From a virus: 38,481 bases of DNA. The stretch covers positions 1-38,481 of the IMG/VR virus record IMGVR_UViG_3300029319_000156. The stretch is one strand, 5' to 3'. The number at the start of each line of letters is the position of its first letter. Position 1 is the stretch's first letter. The notes under the pieces were generated by a model. That model had not been told where the DNA came from. It saw only the letters and a list, made by a program, of their open reading frames with translations, and searched no databases. This document shows positions 37,001-38,481 of this stretch, piece after piece. The position numbers were made by a program, and so were the translations under genes.

Positions 37001-38464
37001 GCCATCTGTGTTCGTTGGCTGCTCTTCACCCTCTATCACTTTATCAAATTCAAAAGTTTCTAATCTTTTAGGAAACTGATCTAATGTTTTAATAGGTATT
37101 CTAACATAGATTAATATTCTTGCGCTAGCAGTTGCTGTGTCTAAATGCCATTCTGCTGGGAATCCTTTTTCACTTGGTATGGTAAAACCAGATGAGGCTA
37201 AAAGCACAGACATTTGAGCCGGCGTCATCGATGGCTCTTCTGTGTCCTTGTTTATTGGAATCTTAAAATCTTTATTGTAAAAATTAAAAATTTCATATAT
37301 TCCTAAAGCAGCATATTCAGTTACAAAAACTTTTTCGCTTTTAGTTCCAAAATTAGCAAACTTAGTTCTTATTGTTAGTTCATATGACGATTCCTCTGGA
37401 TTTTCTTGATCAACAATAAGATATGGAGTTCCAGGTTGTCTTTTTCTCCAATCAGTTGGAATATTAGACGCATAGCCGCCAGGCCTGACGTCTTCTGGCT
37501 GCTCGATAGACTTTGCATCAAACAAAACTCCTTCCACCAGAGGACGAAGTTCTGAAGTTTTCATAAATCCTTTTGAATTATCAAACTCTCCAGCCTTAAC
37601 TTCTACCTCATGAAACTTGCCTCCTCGACCAACGTTTTGTTTTATAACCTTAACAACTGTTCCGTTAATTAAAGCTTTCCAAGGTTTTGATTTATTTGCA
37701 GCGACAGCAGGCTTGCTACGAAGTAAAGGAGGTTTCTTTGATTTTTTTAGTACGACGTGAGTTGCATCAAGCTCCTTTGGGTCAATTAACGGTACTGTTA
37801 ACTTGGTGGCTTGATCGGATGGACCAGGATTTTCTGGCGGCTTCGGCAAACTACTTAAAAGCTCATTTTGATTTAAATTTTGTTGTATTTTTTGTTTTGC
37901 TTTGTTTACTTCTGCTTGAAAAACACTCAAACCACTATCTGTAACGCCATAATCTTCAAGCTCTTTTGAGGTTGGTGGTGTTAATTCTTCCTCATCTTCC
38001 ACTATATTTTCTATTCCCTCAATAGGGCCAGCAGTTTCTGGGGCATCAACAGGTGCACTGTCTCCGAACATCAAACCAACTAAATTGCTTGTGTTGCAAC
38101 CTGGCTGGCTATTGTATACATTAGTAAGAAAATTTAAGTAAGTGTCTGCTTGTACTTTGGCTTTAAATTTTAGTTTTCTTTGCCCACCGGAACCAAAAGT
38201 ATTTAAAGTCGTTGATAAATTCTTAAATAAATTATCAAAAGAGTAGTCACCCTCGCCATCTACTAAGTTAGCCAAAGCTTTTGAAAGTAATTTTGCACAC
38301 TCTCCATTTATAAATGCAGGATTGACTTGCTTGTTTTGAGGTGCTAGTTTTGAAAGCTTCTCTTCAAAAACTTCCAGAGCTGCTTTATTCCGCATTAGCG
38401 CGGTTGCTTCTTCTATTGTTGCCCCTTCATAGGGGCCTAGCATTATGGTAAAATTGTCTGCCAT
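28010..38464 (-). CDS. Giant (3484-residue) tail protein with peptidoglycan-binding motifs
   Basis: One uninterrupted 10.5-kb frame directly upstream of gp25. Residues about 258-310 (ALINGTVVKVIKQ, FHEVEVKAGEF, GFMKTSEL) resemble a bacterial SH3-type barrel. Residues about 985-1040 (KKAQQGLNAWIPEYGG, AVDGIFGPETEEQAKKF) and 1123-1230 (VTKWQQFLVA, PIDGIFGPKTELATKNWL) match the PG_binding_1 pattern; the second has about 60 extra residues inside. An acidic Pro/Ser linker (about 925-950, EPSEPDEPNESGESSES) precedes them. A Gln/Glu-rich coiled coil lies at about 2602-2656. Near the end (about 3404-3430) is a Pro/Gly-rich hydrophobic stretch, then an acidic tail EPMDDDD. No catalytic lysozyme or peptidase motif was recognised. 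In P2 the spike gene precedes the gp25 homologue, so a hub/spike-associated or wall-contacting role fits, but this is inference. The start ATG has only a weak leader (ACGAG) in the 17 bases left in the window. Confidence 0.85.
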   Translation of the reverse strand: MADNFTIMLGPYEGATIEEATALMRNKAALEVFEEKLSKLAPQNKQVNPAFINGECAKLLSKALANLVDGEGDYSFDNLFKNLSTTLNTFGSGGQRKLKFKAKVQADTYLNFLTNVYNSQPGCNTSNLVGLMFGDSAPVDAPETAGPIEGIENIVEDEEELTPPTSKELEDYGVTDSGLSVFQAEVNKAKQKIQQNLNQNELLSSLPKPPENPGPSDQATKLTVPLIDPKELDATHVVLKKSKKPPLLRSKPAVAANKSKPWKALINGTVVKVIKQNVGRGGKFHEVEVKAGEFDNSKGFMKTSELRPLVEGVLFDAKSIEQPEDVRPGGYASNIPTDWRKRQPGTPYLIVDQENPEESSYELTIRTKFANFGTKSEKVFVTEYAALGIYEIFNFYNKDFKIPINKDTEEPSMTPAQMSVLLASSGFTIPSEKGFPAEWHLDTATASARILIYVRIPIKTLDQFPKRLETFEFDKVIEGEEQPTNTDGLIGSKKQVTAAQQMFLDAAYLPQASVPDFIKINNFVPSNTLTCRFGHLQENIEALKEIMAYYDAAIKQDSEGRIASFPFGPIRGPLDLLKESERLDLWKTSFEEFLKINDYDYNGEPCTDSSPTSSPKDPQPEDVIEFGWNTEYQLVYILFNGQPLNIGLKYHSQRSALKLQRMNFFIHNAFDVRADPVFGQIAAEKGSGEATRTEDSPARDDESSNVSQNEKIGIVTEFKDDPAKRKPWTEWVIEYVYKDAFILPSSSREDSKIKEFEFKEGPYSEPEMIKIEKDLRADPGKNKVHIKTKKTTFETMDAHVQNIEEISKRIQGLEQAYNMIINKIGVKPLADAIMNCLMKQLPTVEDVMIAIGLGDVFKDTQKAIQFIGDILASAETKCTTKVLSEALFLEYEKTPEQEIPGIGNYDGTTGTITGAQEVPASDAASSETIDEPSEPDEPNESGESSESSGVEAHLQIVAIRTSMIPKIFKGVFKDKISNYGIDFDFQNDPEVVKKAQQGLNAWIPEYGGLLTPAYNPEPLAVDGIFGPETEEQAKKFNEIATSDTIDIGEAGAGGISIDGYPLEGLTKAALDNVYGKYLDDQGDPETTGEETPSSADAQPNGDPDAILLKEGSRDKKAGLDYQVTKWQQFLVATNAFNINPPSADFPAGDEIPVANAPSAYAGIRQEGDNKYYLYDDPENPSSHFNPASYAKGTAQQYWPGEPGETWFKTDFPIDGIFGPKTELATKNWLIGAGQIAATDESVWFLGNDPSDQVVSVGTVTNKQFKFAKSVVDGLANSAEAKKLDELLDPSQANKLNFIGPRPPAGFYCRLGAPGPCDRIYAEIIKIGRKIAASEAQVVVGGSTAVIGDIQKLIQDQDALKIKYANCMSSAEEEPVIGEGKDQYTGSEGTEEEQATQMANLVVKVEAKCNDLRNELITNLANAGVEDLTMWPGDDYIDKIADEKLAANLRDSLRRYTECYNAEITEIRTKFLENNLFAPDSYLSTITEVYPFPRTVEEAWQQFRATGRFPTNVSLNPEFNGDRLVKLLTEDPDCGIVMEKFIDLLLEFVPPPTRQVLKQLIKGALDGSFAAMFNAANIPEIPTPPEVNIDSFRGLVRRTGDPDGLLKLMMETALEQMLEELITGTIKILAQFINEACDDAESKGRNEGFGDLTASDIFNGRPNSSVELPDLGELQDRLRELQGELNDWNLPFDVTPNGSSAPGATYSYWEVVDEMSLLFTPTQLCSLFNGEGGFVLMVTVREFLEERYEPISSMLPSEDDLREFLMVLGKYADPQICLDVRDGKFANPVPTFGDKYCPPDLIENRKLSDCLKAGLTEEQCKEMLQRERDDTINAVQGLANLDFTLPEICSDIADMKEKLPGLQAALKRMLQDIADSVTMVFNADTGYFVPALIEDNKLFDLDQAIESLPDILKALSEAESSGNSGNGSSDGIASIPTFALQCLKATIPLGVETNESGEETAAPNQLDNLDAEKQTKLAEEISKNQGPSESEKLGKDVFGKKINIDQGESPPSTQKVKDELFSSFWSTAPVGQGAVDANILKNLSADKFVANSLRKALKSRFEVRINLEESSVILQVPRKGNNKLIYKTLSVDALIDSFYIDIREKGERFIFENSRYINESVQIYAKQNDMLATGTDLGSFDGQFAPQLIMFDKIISNSLNLSEDELQKEAMDNLYQDIRRDLIFKMRKQISLSKFFKKTELENLDLTPASRDAKDECGIPVRVYEGGVKVASLLNPDKFIDEAIKSYTEATAKECETGPSDTPPLQQAVSEMALKMYIRTFVVNSSLNTLFMLAKFKVEDYFDDKVFLEYLMKFIKDDLLERRIYTEGKDIAKSIIFKRSERGDEILPKLTTGYDCIKFLTQEQFADVSDQFRMILASSIKNNELYDYNKDKFLSLAVLNQPKHVFPYNLANDQFEVILYPGEPPHAIPSPMPAILGDQAIEDVAPLYNVIEDEINTLGFDTITDARDFYHQKNRETLFTDVLEKESFFILEPYLRVKDKAYNNHAILIEELKDLGYDSEEASAIVQNYSYDEQSGFENSDLYRPVNLLIAPFINAQYAVGLANTEPGQVEVLYDSVSIEDDLYNWNTGLVNYVNMKEYSKFLKSIYELQIKLQQAVDSAEQTIEQQTESNQQIIEEYENYQDEFNDSIANISPLNQEIFNAMHWKNGWHDDIAYYSANLQNDDFIRYEDFFNAYSATGIGLLEISSKFNDLLDDIRTIEEMFFFKYSSSESGQLIDKERFAQYYPRTAVNTEDSFVYTSLKGLSLPQASDDQHISELNLPSVYGESPSDRPGYKAPFTCIAEDNGNSDYDVISYPSLYSMLSQLINHYPIYSYWLPETWQYVKRTWLQQWVLVSAQHSITPEEDLPLGKEHPSRWPNTDNWTLDEVIHPVYSGLLTPATQETITKGIGYPADYDPEEYKIFSEYNNMTPECTNIMQHNYDYPGSLPSTLLTDGTSRAVQLVWSVLDRLREFKIINQYDDSYAAASELAELDIESINIAKNIMPSRMKDIVDLPLSSLIDDGYFNSISWGLRLSYVSNEENIPEQVVEILEDQNRASLNGRYLIDDPNSGGAIAGLRTLDGAPQTKVQILVPAQQIDEETAPGSQTAAAARKYYTIPIVEKEISIKQKFLTDENGEQSLGQKSISGIFGTIEPSMDESDLPYIEDFYYKYVHEDLVNQIKQSEEYNALFDYALPLRRYVTLNSINIMMTMTKLGPGPLMYSGTRDILQSLITSALRGSGAEGFDFDDPQLAALGGPAAMFSDAFNSKNFEPKKMNLGLMILKLFLETPFKILKGVTEAFDPNILIIDKILKVLKIIIETLPTKADPCIVEPVFLTYIADHIEEIGAPEGTALSASKLRELKEKAQTDMDRKLRKIKNTLKDVLENMPVPLISIAMLPSMLPYGCGFPPPPLGPGIGPPLTPFGVAYLVLGLYRDISFGDMADISERSTDDDLPDDIEILCKEKHEAYQRLVAQGQLDFEPMDDDD

Positions 38465-38481
38465 TCAGTTACTCGTTTAGT

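Noticed and set aside
28010-38464. Tape measure protein as identity of the 3484-residue gene
   Set aside because: It lacks the long repetitive alpha-helical pattern and the clear transmembrane segments usual for tape measures, contains many Cys and beta-rich parts, and sits directly before gp25.

Overview
The window is a piece of a tailed-phage genome from the tail and baseplate module. It is AT-rich and almost entirely coding, and every supported gene lies on the minus strand, so transcription runs from position 38481 down to 1. Two genes identify the phage type: a gp25/GPW-like baseplate wedge protein (27600-27998) and a gp6/J-like baseplate wedge protein (25741-27540). Together they indicate a contractile-tailed phage (myovirus) of broadly T4-like or P2-like design. 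The host cannot be read from the sequence. The AT-richness and general protein style would suit an aquatic, low-GC host, but that is an impression only.

Layout in transcription order: (1) a giant 3484-residue protein (28010-38464) with an SH3-like segment and two peptidoglycan-binding-domain motifs; (2) gp25-like; (3) gp6-like; (4) a 530-residue protein with a DNRLRE-type beta-domain (24149-25741); (5) a second giant of 3526 residues (13582-24162) with two LamG-like regions and a helical segment resembling the tail protein I family; (6) a 396-residue protein (12380-13570); (7) an unrecognised 1358-residue protein (8304-12380); (8) a 1183-residue protein with fibronectin-III-like segments (4734-8285); (9) a 330-residue protein (3686-4678) whose N-terminus matches that of gene 6; (10) a 362-residue protein (2579-3667); (11) its 730-residue relative, which carries a LamG domain (374-2566); (12) the 5' part of a RuvC-like nuclease gene (1-361), cut by the window edge.

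The genes are packed head to tail, with gaps of 0-59 bp and overlaps of 1-14 bp. Most have a clear Shine-Dalgarno sequence, often inside the end of the preceding gene, so they look like one or a few co-transcribed, translationally coupled operons. No tRNA, CRISPR array, insertion sequence, clear promoter or terminator was found, and no gap exceeds 60 bp.

Working model: gp25-like and gp6-like proteins form the inner baseplate wedge. The 3526-residue protein may supply the gpI/gp7-like partner and the outer baseplate or fibre parts. The 3484-residue protein sits where a hub or spike gene is found in P2-like order and may contact the cell wall. The run of LamG, DNRLRE and FN3-like proteins probably decorates the baseplate or fibres and may bind host surface sugars. 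The main points of interest are the two giants (about 55% of the window), the paralogue pair in which one copy has gained a LamG domain, and the N-terminal module shared by two otherwise different proteins.
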